The notes: generated by a model from the sequence alone, not told the origin. Shown: positions 17,394-26,126, counted from the first letter of the stretch. The stretch is DNA of 64,000 bases from Deltaproteobacteria bacterium ADurb.Bin207 (GCA_002070115.1 MWCO01000020.1:1-64000), one strand, 5' to 3'. A program made the numbers and translations.

Positions 17394-18671
17394 ATGAACA
17401 CTGCGAAACAAATCACGTGGCATGAGCCGCCCTTGGCGGAGACGGATCCGGAAATCTTTGCTCTCATCGAGCGCGAAGAGGCGTATCAACGCGATACGGT
17501 TCGCTTGATCCCAAGCGAGAACTATGCGTCGCGGGGCGTGCTCGAGGCCGCGGGGTCGGTGTTGAGTAACAAGTACTCGGAAGGCTACCCGTTCAAACGA
17601 TATTATGAGGGACAAGCGCAGATCGACGCCATCGAGGAACTTGCCTGCAAACGCGTTGCGGAACTTTTCGGCGCCGAGCACGTGAACGTGCAACCGTACT
17701 CCGGCAGCCCTGCCAATTTCGCCGTATACGCTGCATTCGCCTCACCGGGCGATACGGTAATGGGCATGATGCTGCCGGCGGGTGGCCATCTCACGCATGG
17801 GTGGGGCGTATCCGTGACCGGCTCCTTTTTCAAAGCCGTGCAATACGGAGTGCGAGAAAACGATCATCTCATCGATTACGATCAAGCTCGAAATCTAGCC
17901 AAAGAACACCGTCCGAAAATCCTGTTCTGCGGAGCCACCGCCTACCCACGTATCATTGATTTCCAGGCCTTTCGTTCGATCGCTGATGAAGTCGGCGCCA
18001 TTCTCGTCGCGGACATAGCCCACATCAGTGGGCTCGTGGCGGCGGGCGTCCATCCTAGCCCCGTCGGTCTTGCCGATGTCGTCACGTCCACGACCCATAA
18101 GACATTTCGTGGTCCCCGAGGCGGCATGATCATGTGCAAGAAAGCGCATCGCAAAGCCATCAACAAGGCAGTTTTCCCCGGATTGCAAGGGGGACCCCAC
18201 AACCAAACTACCGCGGCCATCGCTGTCGCGGCACGAGAAGCCGCAACACCGGAATTCAAAGCCTATGCCCAAAAGATCGTCGAAAATGCAAAAGCTCTCG
18301 CAGAGGAATTGAATGCAAGAGGCTTCCGACTCGTGACCGGAGGTACCGACAACCATTTGATGGTCGTCGATCTAACCAACAAAGGGGTTCCCGGCAAAAC
18401 CGCGGCGAAAGCCTTGGATCGAGCGGGGATCGTCGTCAATTCCAACACGGTTCCCTTCGACCCTCGCACTCCTTTCGATCCCTCGGGTATCCGTATCGGT
18501 ACTCCTGCCATTACGTCGCGCGGCATGGGTATGGGAGAAGCCAAACGCATTGGCGCTTGGATCGATGACGTCGTGACACACCATGAGGATGAGGCCGTTT
18601 TGACGCGCATCGCTGCTGAAGTAAAGGAGATGTGCTCGCAGTTCCCGGCTCCCGGTCTTCCCATCGGCTAG
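17394..18671 (+). CDS. glyA: Serine hydroxymethyltransferase
   Basis: A 425-residue PLP enzyme that interconverts serine and glycine with tetrahydrofolate, supplying one-carbon units. The PLP-binding Lys236 is in STTHKTFRGPRGG; other family motifs are RLIPSENYAS, YSEGYPFKRYYEG, the Asp207/His210 pair in VADIAHISGL, and PAITSRGMG near the C-terminus. Length is normal. The start at 17394 is preceded by AGGG; an ATG at 17370 would add eight residues. It stands alone here; the glycine cleavage genes lie about 20 kb away. Confidence 0.97.
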   Translation: MNTAKQITWHEPPLAETDPEIFALIEREEAYQRDTVRLIPSENYASRGVLEAAGSVLSNKYSEGYPFKRYYEGQAQIDAIEELACKRVAELFGAEHVNVQPYSGSPANFAVYAAFASPGDTVMGMMLPAGGHLTHGWGVSVTGSFFKAVQYGVRENDHLIDYDQARNLAKEHRPKILFCGATAYPRIIDFQAFRSIADEVGAILVADIAHISGLVAAGVHPSPVGLADVVTSTTHKTFRGPRGGMIMCKKAHRKAINKAVFPGLQGGPHNQTTAAIAVAAREAATPEFKAYAQKIVENAKALAEELNARGFRLVTGGTDNHLMVVDLTNKGVPGKTAAKALDRAGIVVNSNTVPFDPRTPFDPSGIRIGTPAITSRGMGMGEAKRIGAWIDDVVTHHEDEAVLTRIAAEVKEMCSQFPAPGLPIG

Positions 18672-18725
18672 ACCAATCTCCGAAAAACCCACCGTCGTCA
18701 GGAGCTGCCTGCCCCTCCCGCTGAC

Positions 18726-18741
18726 TATACGTATACGTATA
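18726..18741. promoter_or_regulatory. 16-bp perfect palindrome of alternating pyrimidine/purine
   Basis: TATACGTATACGTATA is fully self-complementary and lies in the 110-bp gap between the convergent ends of glyA and the next leftward gene. It could be a protein-binding site or a cruciform; no T-tract follows, so it is not a typical terminator. Confidence 0.45.
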
Positions 18742-18781
18742 TTACGTGATCGACTTGCGTCGTCGTGCATCGAAAGTGTCT

Positions 18782-19450
18782 TCAACGAATGGGGCGCAGA
18801 ATTCGAATGATACTCACCCCGTTCCACACGGCGAAGAAAGCAAAGAGAACCACCAGCGCAATCGCCCATCGGGAGGCCCGAGGCGATGCCCCATCGACGA
18901 GAACCCAAGCATCCGGTGCAATGGTTTGTCCCGTTTGCTGAACGACAGAGCGAGTCACGCCAGAAAGGCGCAATCCAGCCTTCGACAAGGGAACCAACCG
19001 TCCGGTAAACTCGCTCGGGGGCACGAAACGAGGTCCTTCCATCCCTTCCGGTACGCGAATTTCCACCCAAACCCGCGCCGTTCCCGCAACGGGTTGAAGA
19101 CGAAATGAATCGCCTTCGAACGGCCGTGCATAACGAACGGCTCCCGCCGTACCGAGCAGCCCCCGGGCCACGACATATTGATTGGGGGTCAGCGAGGATG
19201 GTTCGAGCGAAGCAAGTTCGCCAATGGCAATGGGAAACGACGAAGATACCGCGTATTGAACCTCGCTGCGCAACGACCAGCCCATGGCGCAGGAAGCCAC
19301 CATCGTAAGCAGCATCAGCACGGCCGCGAGCGTCCGCTGTCGCTTGGGCGGCCCGGGTAAGGCTTGCAATTCGGGATCTTCGACCTCTTTGCGTGCCAAG
19401 GCGCGTGCATCGGACAACGAAGGAAGATCGACAGGTTGATTTAGCGGCAT
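18782..19450 (-). CDS. Hypothetical two-helix membrane protein
   Basis: A 222-residue protein with a charged N-terminus (1-38), a membrane helix (about 40-60), an extracytoplasmic domain of about 130 residues (61-190) and a second helix (about 193-215), ending RILRPIR inside. The external part is beta-rich and begins right after the first helix (SLRSEVQYAVSSSFPIAIGE). I do not recognise a family. It starts 140 bp from the divergent zinc-ribbon gene. Confidence 0.65.
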   Translation of the reverse strand: MPLNQPVDLPSLSDARALARKEVEDPELQALPGPPKRQRTLAAVLMLLTMVASCAMGWSLRSEVQYAVSSSFPIAIGELASLEPSSLTPNQYVVARGLLGTAGAVRYARPFEGDSFRLQPVAGTARVWVEIRVPEGMEGPRFVPPSEFTGRLVPLSKAGLRLSGVTRSVVQQTGQTIAPDAWVLVDGASPRASRWAIALVVLFAFFAVWNGVSIIRILRPIR

Positions 19451-19590
19451 AACGTAGGACCGGATGTCAGGTTGGCGCGTTCCTCGGCCTCAGACAACGA
19501 TAAAACGCCCCGGTTCCCATCCTTCATGACACCCCTGGTGCAGACCCCACTTCTTGCGGTAGGCTGAGAGGCTCGGAACGAGGGAACCCG

Positions 19591-20124
19591 ATGGCGAAAA
19601 GCAAGACCGTCCTCTGCCCGTCCTGTGGATTTAAAAATTCGTCTACCCAAAAACGCTGTGTGTCGTGTGGAGCTAAGATCGAACAACTCGGTCCCACCGC
19701 ACGGAGCCGGGAAGAAGAACTCGAGCGACGCTACCAACAAGAAGGTTTCAGCCTCATCTGGATGCTGGTCGCTCTTGTCGTGCAAGGCGTACTCACCGCC
19801 GCAATCGTGATTGGCTTGCCCATGGTCGTGCAAGCCTTCGACTTCGAAGGGATCTACGGCATGTACATGTGTGTGCCGGTTTGGTTCCTCGGGGGTCTTT
19901 TGGTGGGTCTCATCTCGCCCGGAAAAACGTTCATTGAACCGGTGGTTGCCGCTTTTTTCATCGCGGTCCCCACCGTGTTCTACCTTGTGCAAAGCCAAAC
20001 CGTTCGCACGATGCCCACGTTCATGTACGTTCTCATCGGTTGCGTGGGCGTGATGTTCACGCTCATTGGTTCGTACATCGGTGAACGCATCCAAATGGGG
20101 CCACCTCCCAAATTATCAGACTGA
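19591..20124 (+). CDS. Zinc-ribbon integral membrane protein
   Basis: A 177-residue protein with an N-terminal cytoplasmic zinc ribbon (Cys9, Cys12, Cys23, Cys26: CPSCG, then CVSCG), a short charged linker with REEELERRYQQ, and about four membrane helices (56-78, 88-108, 114-132, 142-165). Such small zinc-ribbon membrane proteins are common in myxobacteria and uncharacterised. The ATG has GAGGGA about 7 nt upstream. Confidence 0.7.
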   Translation: MAKSKTVLCPSCGFKNSSTQKRCVSCGAKIEQLGPTARSREEELERRYQQEGFSLIWMLVALVVQGVLTAAIVIGLPMVVQAFDFEGIYGMYMCVPVWFLGGLLVGLISPGKTFIEPVVAAFFIAVPTVFYLVQSQTVRTMPTFMYVLIGCVGVMFTLIGSYIGERIQMGPPPKLSD

Positions 20125-20330
20125 TCGGTTCGTTTGACGTACGAATCATTTCGCCGGCTTCCCTTCGTCCGAAACGATGCCCGGCATCGAGGGTCCATCT
20201 TTTGCCAAAGGACGACAACGCACTACCGATCGGCCATCCCTGCGCGCCACGCTCGGCTTCGTTTCCCCTGCTCATGGTGTCGAACGCAGGAATGTATCCG
20301 GACTGACGGTCTCATGCTACTGCATCGATC

Positions 20331-21944
20331 GTGCATCGACTCAGTGCCCCGCCTCCGCCGAAAATCACATCGCTCAGCCCGCGGCGCGATGCGTATATCG
20401 ATCTGCTTGAAGACAGCCGTGGTCTCCGACGAGAACAACAACAAGCCCGTGCAAACTGGCTTTCGACTTTGTCCCCAGAGCGCCAGGAGTTGGTTTTCGA
20501 ACTCGAGGTATTGCTCAAAGGAGCGGCGTGTTTCTCCAACCCACGTAATCATCCTGGCAAACCGCGACGCGTACCGACGGTGGCCCAAGATTTTCGTGAG
20601 CCTCTAGCGTTGCTCCACAAAGGATTCAAAAGAATCACACACCTTGCTCGGCTATGCCTTGGAGACCGCGACAAAGCATTCGTGTTTCACCGCTATCTCG
20701 AAACTCTCCTTCCTGAAGACACCGCTCGAACCCGCCTTTTTCGCGAGGACAGCTCGCAAAGCACACCGCAAGGGAGCCTGTTCGCATTGCGACGCGGATT
20801 CTCCAACCTCGTGGAGGTTGGCGATGGGTTGTTACGTCTTCCGCGTGTGCCGTTTCGGTTGTTCTATGCCACCGCGAATCTCGCGCAGCGGGAGGTGTCG
20901 CAAAACGCATTTTTCAATCCCCTTTCGGCTTTGGAGTTTCGACCGGAGTTCGATCGAATCCAATCCACCGAAGTCGTGGAGATGATCGGTCGCGTTCCTG
21001 GAGAACATGCCCAACGGTTGACGTCGTTGACGTTCCTTTCGCTGTTTCGAATGCTTCGTTACCTGCGATTGCTCGAACACATCGTGCCAGACTTATCCGA
21101 CCCTCTCGGCACGGCAGCCGGCAGCCTGTATCTGGTACTCAGCGTGCTGCGCTCCGACGCTCGCGCCCTTGCGACCTATTTGCGTCGAAAATCCGGCGAA
21201 CAACTCGCGTCCTCTTTCGAACGCGATCTGCTGATGACGCCTTCTTCGCAGCTTCGCGATCGGTATGAGGAACTACTCACCACGGGACATCGATTGATCG
21301 ACGCACGAGGCGCTTTCGAAGGCGTGAGCGCCAATCTTCGACTCGAACTGCAACGCGTTTTCGAACATACGATTCCTTCACCCGAAGAGGGCAGTGGTTC
21401 GACTCGACTGCGCGACGACGTACTCACGGGCATCGCCGAATTGCGTCCGACATTGCAGAACGTGATCATGCTGCTAGCGCGAACGCTCGGCGCCACGCTC
21501 GAGGAAGACGTGGTGTTCGATGATCAGTTGGCGAAACGCCAGATATCGGAACGGCTGCGACGGCATATCTGGATGTTTGCCCAAATCATTCGAGCGTTCA
21601 TGGTCAAGGCACGACACGCACAAGGCGCCGGAGAAGCGTGGGATACGGTGTCGAGTTTTCAATTCGTGCGTGAGTTTGTCGCGTACTTTCGCGCCATGGG
21701 ATACCCGCTGCTGAGGGCCAGCGACTACCCTCGATTCGCATCGTTCCTGCATGCGATGAACGCATTACAAGATGCCGACCTGCTTGATCCGGACAAGCTC
21801 GATCGCGCGATAATTGAATGCGAAGCGTTTCATGCTTTCTTGTCCGAATTGCTCGAACGTGTGGGGCAGCGGGAAGAATTGCAAGGGATCGCATTCGACA
21901 AACGTGCGGCTGCCATGACGCTGCGCTTGTACCTGAGGGAGTAG
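20331..21944 (+). CDS. Large hypothetical alpha-helical protein
   Basis: A 537-residue, mostly helical, Arg/Leu-rich protein with no signal peptide and no clear membrane segment. No catalytic motif is recognised. Base composition and codon use look like the neighbours, and the frame is uninterrupted, so it is very likely a real gene. It begins with GTG (MHRLSAPPPPKITSLSPRRDAYIDLLEDSRG) after a 206-bp gap. A hairpin lies just beyond the stop. Confidence 0.65.
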   Translation: MHRLSAPPPPKITSLSPRRDAYIDLLEDSRGLRREQQQARANWLSTLSPERQELVFELEVLLKGAACFSNPRNHPGKPRRVPTVAQDFREPLALLHKGFKRITHLARLCLGDRDKAFVFHRYLETLLPEDTARTRLFREDSSQSTPQGSLFALRRGFSNLVEVGDGLLRLPRVPFRLFYATANLAQREVSQNAFFNPLSALEFRPEFDRIQSTEVVEMIGRVPGEHAQRLTSLTFLSLFRMLRYLRLLEHIVPDLSDPLGTAAGSLYLVLSVLRSDARALATYLRRKSGEQLASSFERDLLMTPSSQLRDRYEELLTTGHRLIDARGAFEGVSANLRLELQRVFEHTIPSPEEGSGSTRLRDDVLTGIAELRPTLQNVIMLLARTLGATLEEDVVFDDQLAKRQISERLRRHIWMFAQIIRAFMVKARHAQGAGEAWDTVSSFQFVREFVAYFRAMGYPLLRASDYPRFASFLHAMNALQDADLLDPDKLDRAIIECEAFHAFLSELLERVGQREELQGIAFDKRAAAMTLRLYLRE

Positions 21945-21953
21945 CGATGACCC

Positions 21954-21975
21954 GTCTATCCGAATATGGATAGAC
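21954..21975 (+). terminator. Stem-loop after the 20331-21944 gene
   Basis: GTCTATCC-GAATAT-GGATAGAC, a perfect 8-bp stem with a 6-nt loop, 10 bp beyond the stop codon. No U-tract follows (CGGGATG), so it could be a 3' stability element rather than an intrinsic terminator. Confidence 0.4.
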
Positions 21976-22041
21976 CGGGATGCGTTGGCCACGGGCAGTC
22001 TCGCGTCCGCGACACCACCACGAAGGGGAGAAGCCGTGGAA

Positions 22042-22090
22042 GCGGTGACAATTATTTCCAATTTTAGGAATTAAGGGACAGACCACCAAT
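22042..22090. repeat. AT-rich relic with imperfect hairpin and GGGACAGACCACC motif
   Basis: This AT-rich stretch in an otherwise GC-rich gap contains an imperfect hairpin (TTATTTCC-AATTTTA-GGAATTAA, 22052-22074, one mismatch) followed by AAGGGACAGACCACC. From memory, GGGACAGACCAC-type motifs recur beside REP-associated (Y1) transposases in many proteobacterial genomes; no transposase is present here. Only a possible relic. Confidence 0.3.
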
Positions 22091-22157
22091 TGCGGCGAGG
22101 TTGAACAGGTGAAACCGCCCCGGACAATTGGGTGGGCGAATCGAGTCTTAAGCAATA

Positions 22158-22174
22158 CCCACAGCGCTTGTGGG
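22158..22174 (-). terminator. Possible terminator of the histone-like gene
   Basis: CCCACA-GCGCT-TGTGGG hairpin 12-28 bp beyond the stop of the leftward gene; on that strand it is followed by TATTGCTTAAG, a weak T-rich tail. Confidence 0.4.
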
Positions 22175-22186
22175 TCCTACAGCGGT

Positions 22187-22648
22187 CTATTCTTCACCGT
22201 CGTTGTAGGACGCTACGGGCGCTATCAGCTCTTTGGAAGAGGCTTTTCGACCGCGGATCGTTTTTTTGGGCTCCCGCTTGACCGATCGTGGGCTTGCTTT
22301 TTTGACCGCCTTTTTGGGCGCTTTTTTAGCGACTTTTTTGGCAGCCTTTTTGCCGACCTTTTTCGCGACCTTCTTCGGCGCCTTTTTCGCTGCCTTCTTG
22401 ACAGTCTTCTTGGCAACCTTCTTGGCAACTTTCTTCGGCGCCTTCTTCGCTACCTTCTTGGCGGTCTTTTTGACAACCTTTTTGGCAACCTTCTTCGCCG
22501 CCTTCTTCGCCGCCTTCTTGACAGCCTTCTTGGCTACTTTCTTTGCAGCCTTCTTCGGCGCCTTCTTTGCGGCTTTTTTAGCGACCTTTTTCGGAGCCTT
22601 TTTCGCGGTTTTGGTCTTCGCTTTCGTCGTTTTCTTCACAGCAGCCAT
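22187..22648 (-). CDS. Histone H1-like Lys/Ala-rich DNA-binding protein
   Basis: A 153-residue protein, of which about 1-115 is nearly pure Lys/Ala/Val with PKK/AKK repeats, the pattern of eukaryotic H1 tails and bacterial AlgP/HctB-like proteins. The last 35 residues differ (SPRSVKREPKKTIRGRK, then an acidic end NDGEE). It probably coats or compacts DNA. The ATG at 22648 has GGAGGG 6 nt upstream; the longer frame upstream is excluded by that site and by the promoter at 22701-22729. Repetitive coding gives long false frames on the other strand. Confidence 0.88.
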   Translation of the reverse strand: MAAVKKTTKAKTKTAKKAPKKVAKKAAKKAPKKAAKKVAKKAVKKAAKKAAKKVAKKVVKKTAKKVAKKAPKKVAKKVAKKTVKKAAKKAPKKVAKKVGKKAAKKVAKKAPKKAVKKASPRSVKREPKKTIRGRKASSKELIAPVASYNDGEE

Positions 22649-22700
22649 GCTAGACCCTCCTGTATGGTACCTCGCTCGCGGGGTAACGCATATTGCACGA

Positions 22701-22729
22701 CTTATATGGCCATGCATTGTGCGTGTCAA
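22701..22729 (-). promoter_or_regulatory. Near-consensus sigma70 promoter of the histone-like gene
   Basis: On the minus strand: TTGACA (22729-22724), a spacer of exactly 17 bp, TATAAG (22706-22701). Eleven of twelve positions match consensus. The predicted transcript starts near 22694 and has a 46-nt leader carrying GGAGGG. This implies high expression, fitting an abundant chromosomal protein. Confidence 0.75.
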
Positions 22730-22857
22730 TGAAAAATGTTCACGGGTCGTGCAAAGGGACGGTCTTTTCTGCTTCGACACCACGCAACGCCTGCATACAG
22801 CCAAATTGATCTACCATTTCAACGAGATCCCCGCGACCGGGACGTGCCTTCCAGACG

Positions 22858-22887
22858 TTGACTTGCAGACCCCCAACGCTGTACATA
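22858..22887 (+). promoter_or_regulatory. Weak candidate promoter for the OmpA-domain lipoprotein
   Basis: TTGACT (22858-22863), 18-bp spacer, TACATA (22882-22887). It is placed about 110 bp before the ATG at 22998. The -10 is poor. Confidence 0.3.
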
Positions 22888-22997
22888 ACCACGGTCGGCT
22901 GGCACGTGACAGTTCCGATTTGCCCGCCGGTTTCGCTCACGATTGCATGGCACAACGGAAACCTCGCGTTTCGCAGTCCCGCTGGAAAGGTTCAACA

Positions 22998-23819
22998 ATG
23001 GCCTGGTATCGCTCGGTCGGATTGTCTTTTCTCACGACGCTCTTGCTAGCTTTCGTTCTCGGAGGCTGCGGCCATTCCGAGGAAGAATGGCAAGCGAAAC
23101 TCAAGGAAGTCGATGGACTCAAAGCGCAGTTACAAGCCGAACGGCAGGCCCATCAAAAAACGCAAGACGACTATAACGCGGCAAAAGCGGAGATCGATGA
23201 ACTCAAAGACCGTCTGAAGCAGGCTGGGGTCGACGTTCAGCAACTCAACGCCTCTCTCGCCGAACAACGCAAAGCCCTCGAAGAGTTCAAACGCAGGGCC
23301 GAACAGCTCGAAGCCATCCGGAAACGCTTCGAATTGCTTCGAAGCAAGCTCGATTCCCTCGTCAAACTCGGACTATCCGTATCCGTTCGGAATAACCGAA
23401 TGGTCATTTCCATGCCCGGCGACGTGCTTTTCGACTCCGGAAAAGTCGACCTGAAAAAGGATGGCGAAGCGATTTTACGACAGGTGGCCGAGGTTATCCG
23501 CGGCGATGCGCAACTCAACGCAAGAACCTTCCAAGTAGCCGGCCATACGGATAATCGGCCCCTCGGAGGGGGTCCCTATAAGGATAATTGGGGCCTTTCG
23601 CTGATGCGCGCGCGCCAGGTCCTCATTTTCCTCGTCGAACCCCTCGATAAAGAAGGCGGTGGCCTCAATCCGCTGCGCTGGAGCGCCGCGGGCTATGGCG
23701 ATACAGACCCCATCGCCCCCAACACGACACCGGATGACATGCGGAAAAACCGTCGGGTCGAACTCATCGTCTTGCCGAATGTCGAAGAGATGCTCGACTT
23801 GCAAAGCCTGACTCGCTGA
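22998..23819 (+). CDS. OmpA/MotB-domain lipoprotein with coiled coil
   Basis: A 273-residue lipoprotein: signal with lipobox LGG-Cys24, a long coiled coil (about 28-125, KLKEVDGLKAQLQAERQAH and so on), then an OmpA-like peptidoglycan-binding domain (about 135-262) with the diaminopimelate-contacting segment VAGHTDNRP and downstream NWGLSLMRA. It probably tethers the outer membrane or a motor complex to peptidoglycan. The start is the ATG after AAAGG; the longer open frame upstream runs antisense through the histone-like gene and is not coding. Confidence 0.87.
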   Translation: MAWYRSVGLSFLTTLLLAFVLGGCGHSEEEWQAKLKEVDGLKAQLQAERQAHQKTQDDYNAAKAEIDELKDRLKQAGVDVQQLNASLAEQRKALEEFKRRAEQLEAIRKRFELLRSKLDSLVKLGLSVSVRNNRMVISMPGDVLFDSGKVDLKKDGEAILRQVAEVIRGDAQLNARTFQVAGHTDNRPLGGGPYKDNWGLSLMRARQVLIFLVEPLDKEGGGLNPLRWSAAGYGDTDPIAPNTTPDDMRKNRRVELIVLPNVEEMLDLQSLTR

Positions 23820-23874
23820 CTTCTGCGCCGGGCTCACGATTTCCATCACCCTTCCCCACCATCGAGGTTTCCGC

Positions 23875-24801
23875 TTGAAAGTCGCTACCATCGACATCGG
23901 CACCAATTCTGTCCTGCTGCTCATCGCGGAAATTCACAATCATCAGCTCGTCGCCCTGCAGGAAGAATCAACCATCACCCGACTCGGACAAGACGTCGAC
24001 CACAGCCGACGCCTTCATCCGCAAGCCATCGAACGCACTATTTCTTGCCTACATCGCTACGCCGAAGCCATCCGAGGGCACGGCGTAAGCCAAATGGACG
24101 CCGTCAGCACCAGCGCCACGCGCGATGCCCAAGGAGTCGATGACTTTCTTGATAGTGCCGAGCGCGTGCTGGGTGTCCGTCCCCGCATCATCTCCGGAGA
24201 TACCGAAGCGCGACTGTCGTTTCAAGGCGCATTGAGCGGTTTAGACGTGCAAGGACCCGTGATGGTGTACGATGTCGGCGGCGGCAGCACGGAAATCGTC
24301 CTCGGCCATGTCGACCAGGGCCGTCGATGGCACATTGAGGCCTCCCATAGCCTCGACATCGGATGTGTGCGGCTTTCCGAACGCCATATCCGCTCCGACC
24401 CTCCTGCGGAAGTCGAACTCACCAACCTTCGAACCGAAGCAGCGCTGCTTTTTGGCCCAATGAGCTTGGATGCCCCTGCTCGAACCCTCATCGGTATCGG
24501 GGGAACCGTGACCACACTCGCGGCCGTTCACCTTGGCCTCGCTTCGTACGACCCCACCAAAATCCACGGCGCTCTTTTGACCACCACGCAAATCTCCCGA
24601 TTGGCTAGCCGTCTCGCCCAACTGCCCCTCGCAGAACGACAAATTCTGCCAGGAATGGAACGAAAACGAGCCGACGTCATCATCGCCGGAGCCATCATCG
24701 TCGAACAAATCCTGCTATCGACAAAATCACCCGAGACACGGGTCTCAAACCGCGGCCTGCGATGGGGTCTCGCGCTCGACTTGATAGCTCCACACGTATA
24801 A
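23875..24801 (+). CDS. Ppx/GppA-family phosphatase (exopolyphosphatase or pppGpp phosphatase)
   Basis: A 308-residue protein with the sugar kinase/actin-type fold: phosphate-1 loop IDIGTNSVLLLIAE (6-19), TSATRDAQG, phosphate-2 loop YDVGGGSTEIV, and GIGGTVTTLAAV. It is the short, two-domain form without the C-terminal HD region of E. coli Ppx. It hydrolyses polyphosphate or pppGpp. The start is TTG, with CGAGG about 9 nt upstream, 55 bp after the OmpA-domain gene. Confidence 0.88.
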   Translation: MKVATIDIGTNSVLLLIAEIHNHQLVALQEESTITRLGQDVDHSRRLHPQAIERTISCLHRYAEAIRGHGVSQMDAVSTSATRDAQGVDDFLDSAERVLGVRPRIISGDTEARLSFQGALSGLDVQGPVMVYDVGGGSTEIVLGHVDQGRRWHIEASHSLDIGCVRLSERHIRSDPPAEVELTNLRTEAALLFGPMSLDAPARTLIGIGGTVTTLAAVHLGLASYDPTKIHGALLTTTQISRLASRLAQLPLAERQILPGMERKRADVIIAGAIIVEQILLSTKSPETRVSNRGLRWGLALDLIAPHV

Positions 24802-24825
24802 AATGCCTCATCCCATCATTTCCGC

Positions 24826-24855
24826 TTGACAAACTCGGCAAAGCGCGACTAACAT
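24826..24855 (+). promoter_or_regulatory. Candidate sigma70 promoter of cdnL
   Basis: TTGACA (24826-24831), 18-bp spacer, TAACAT (24850-24855; 4 of 6). It is the best hexamer pair in the 243-bp gap and would give a long leader of about 180 nt before the ATG at 25045. Confidence 0.5.
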
Positions 24856-25044
24856 CTGTCGCTTGCCGCAATTTACCCTAATTTCTGACCATTCACTCCA
24901 TGAGAGTAAAATACCGGGTCTTTCATGCAACGTAAATTTTTGCGGGAATAGTCCGTTGTCTTGATGGTTCCTGCCTCAACGTTGTGCGTGTTCCGCTACC
25001 TGCGAAACGCGGGGGTCTTGCGGCCGTCAACCAAGGAGACGCCA

Positions 25045-25551
25045 ATGCAGGCTCGCTCGGAAGTCAAATTCAAAGTTGGAGATAAAGCCGTCTACCCCGC
25101 CCAGGGCGTAGCAGAAGTCATTAGCATCGAAGAAAAGGATATCGCAGGCTCCCGTCAACGCTTCTACGTCCTGCGCATCATGGACACAGACCGAAAAATT
25201 ATGGTCCCTGTCAATAACGCCAGCGCCGTCGGGCTAAGACAAGTCATCTCAGAACAAGAAATTCGAGAAATTTTTGATATTCTGCGGGAGCGAACCATCG
25301 CCTTCGACAACCAAACCTGGAACCGGCGATACCGCGGCTTCATGGACAAAATCAAAACCGGCTCCATTTACGACGTCGCGGAAGTCTTGCGGGACCTTTA
25401 TCGCCTGAAAACCGATAAACAGCTCAGTTTCGGCGAAAGACGAATGCTCGATACGGCCCGAACCCTCATCGTCAAAGAAATCGCCATCTCGAGAGGACAA
25501 ACCGAAGAACAAGTCCGCACCGAAATCGAAGCCATCTTCCTCGCCAACTAA
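25045..25551 (+). CDS. cdnL: CarD/CdnL-family RNA polymerase-binding regulator
   Basis: A 168-residue protein: an N-terminal Tudor-like RNA polymerase beta-binding domain (FKVGDKAVYPAQGVAEV, about 8-65) and an all-helical C-terminal domain (about 70-165). This matches CdnL of myxobacteria, an essential factor that stabilises open complexes at rRNA and other housekeeping promoters. It lacks the HMGA-like tail of true CarD. Start: AAGGAG 7 nt before the ATG at 25045 clearly decides it; upstream in-frame starts lack a site. Confidence 0.93.
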   Translation: MQARSEVKFKVGDKAVYPAQGVAEVISIEEKDIAGSRQRFYVLRIMDTDRKIMVPVNNASAVGLRQVISEQEIREIFDILRERTIAFDNQTWNRRYRGFMDKIKTGSIYDVAEVLRDLYRLKTDKQLSFGERRMLDTARTLIVKEIAISRGQTEEQVRTEIEAIFLAN

Positions 25552-25616
25552 CCTGAAATCCGCCTGCCCCCGGCCCTAACCCCTCAAGCTTACCCCTCGC
25601 GCCTATGCATAGCCTT

Positions 25617-26126
25617 TCACCCTCCCGCGTCCGGACGCTTTTCCACCGCGGGCAAAGGCGGTAGCACCAAATCCACGCGCCACTTCCCCTGCTCCAGCAC
25701 ACACGGCACCTCCGCACGCTCCAGCTCCGGGTCCGAACCCACCACTTCCACCAACGCCCGATCCCCTGCCACCCGCGATCGCATTCGCCTCGGTGTAAAA
25801 CGCAACGAAAACCGCGATGGCGCAAGCATACTCTCCGGCTCCATCTTGCGACCGGTCGCCGCCGACGCCCGGCGCGCCCGCTCCTGTAAGTTGCTCTTCG
25901 TCTCCGACGACAGCAATTCATACGCCTGCTGCGCATCACGCGGATCCCCATGCACCCGCGCCATCCGCTCCAACCACTCCTGTACGACCCCCTCCGGCGT
26001 CTCGTCCACATCGCGCCGTCGACAACCCACGGCCATGCCCGCAAACCATGCCAATGCCTGCCGACGTGACAGCCGAACCTCCTTTCGGATCCGAATCCCC
26101 AGCTTCTGCCCAGCTTCCCCCTTCAT
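25617..26126 (-). CDS. Hypothetical Tat-type lipoprotein
   Basis: A 169-residue protein with a probable twin-arginine lipoprotein signal: RLSRRQALAWFAGMAVGC (18-35), lipidated Cys35. The mature part begins helical (VQEWLERMARVHGDPRDAQQAYELLS) and ends with a beta region (VEVVGSDPELERAEVPCVLEQGKWRVDLVLPPLP). That order resembles small NTF2-like or DUF4878-like lipoproteins; this is inferred by shape only. The ATG at 26126 has AAGGA 7 nt upstream; the ATG at 26159 lacks a site. Confidence 0.65.
   Translation of the reverse strand: MKGEAGQKLGIRIRKEVRLSRRQALAWFAGMAVGCRRRDVDETPEGVVQEWLERMARVHGDPRDAQQAYELLSSETKSNLQERARRASAATGRKMEPESMLAPSRFSLRFTPRRMRSRVAGDRALVEVVGSDPELERAEVPCVLEQGKWRVDLVLPPLPAVEKRPDAGG

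Larger units (their letters stand above)
22649..22997. other. Divergent promoter region between histone-like and OmpA-domain genes
   Basis: 349 bp without a supported gene. It contains the strong leftward promoter at 22701-22729 and a weaker rightward candidate at 22858-22887. Confidence 0.6.

Noticed and set aside
22109-22732. Rightward 207-residue open frame rich in FLRRLL
   Set aside because: Antisense to the Lys/Ala histone-like gene; composition is explained by the AAG/GCC repeats.
22233-22997. N-terminal extension of the OmpA-domain lipoprotein
   Set aside because: Reads antisense through the histone-like gene; the true start is the lipoprotein signal at 22998 after AAAGG.
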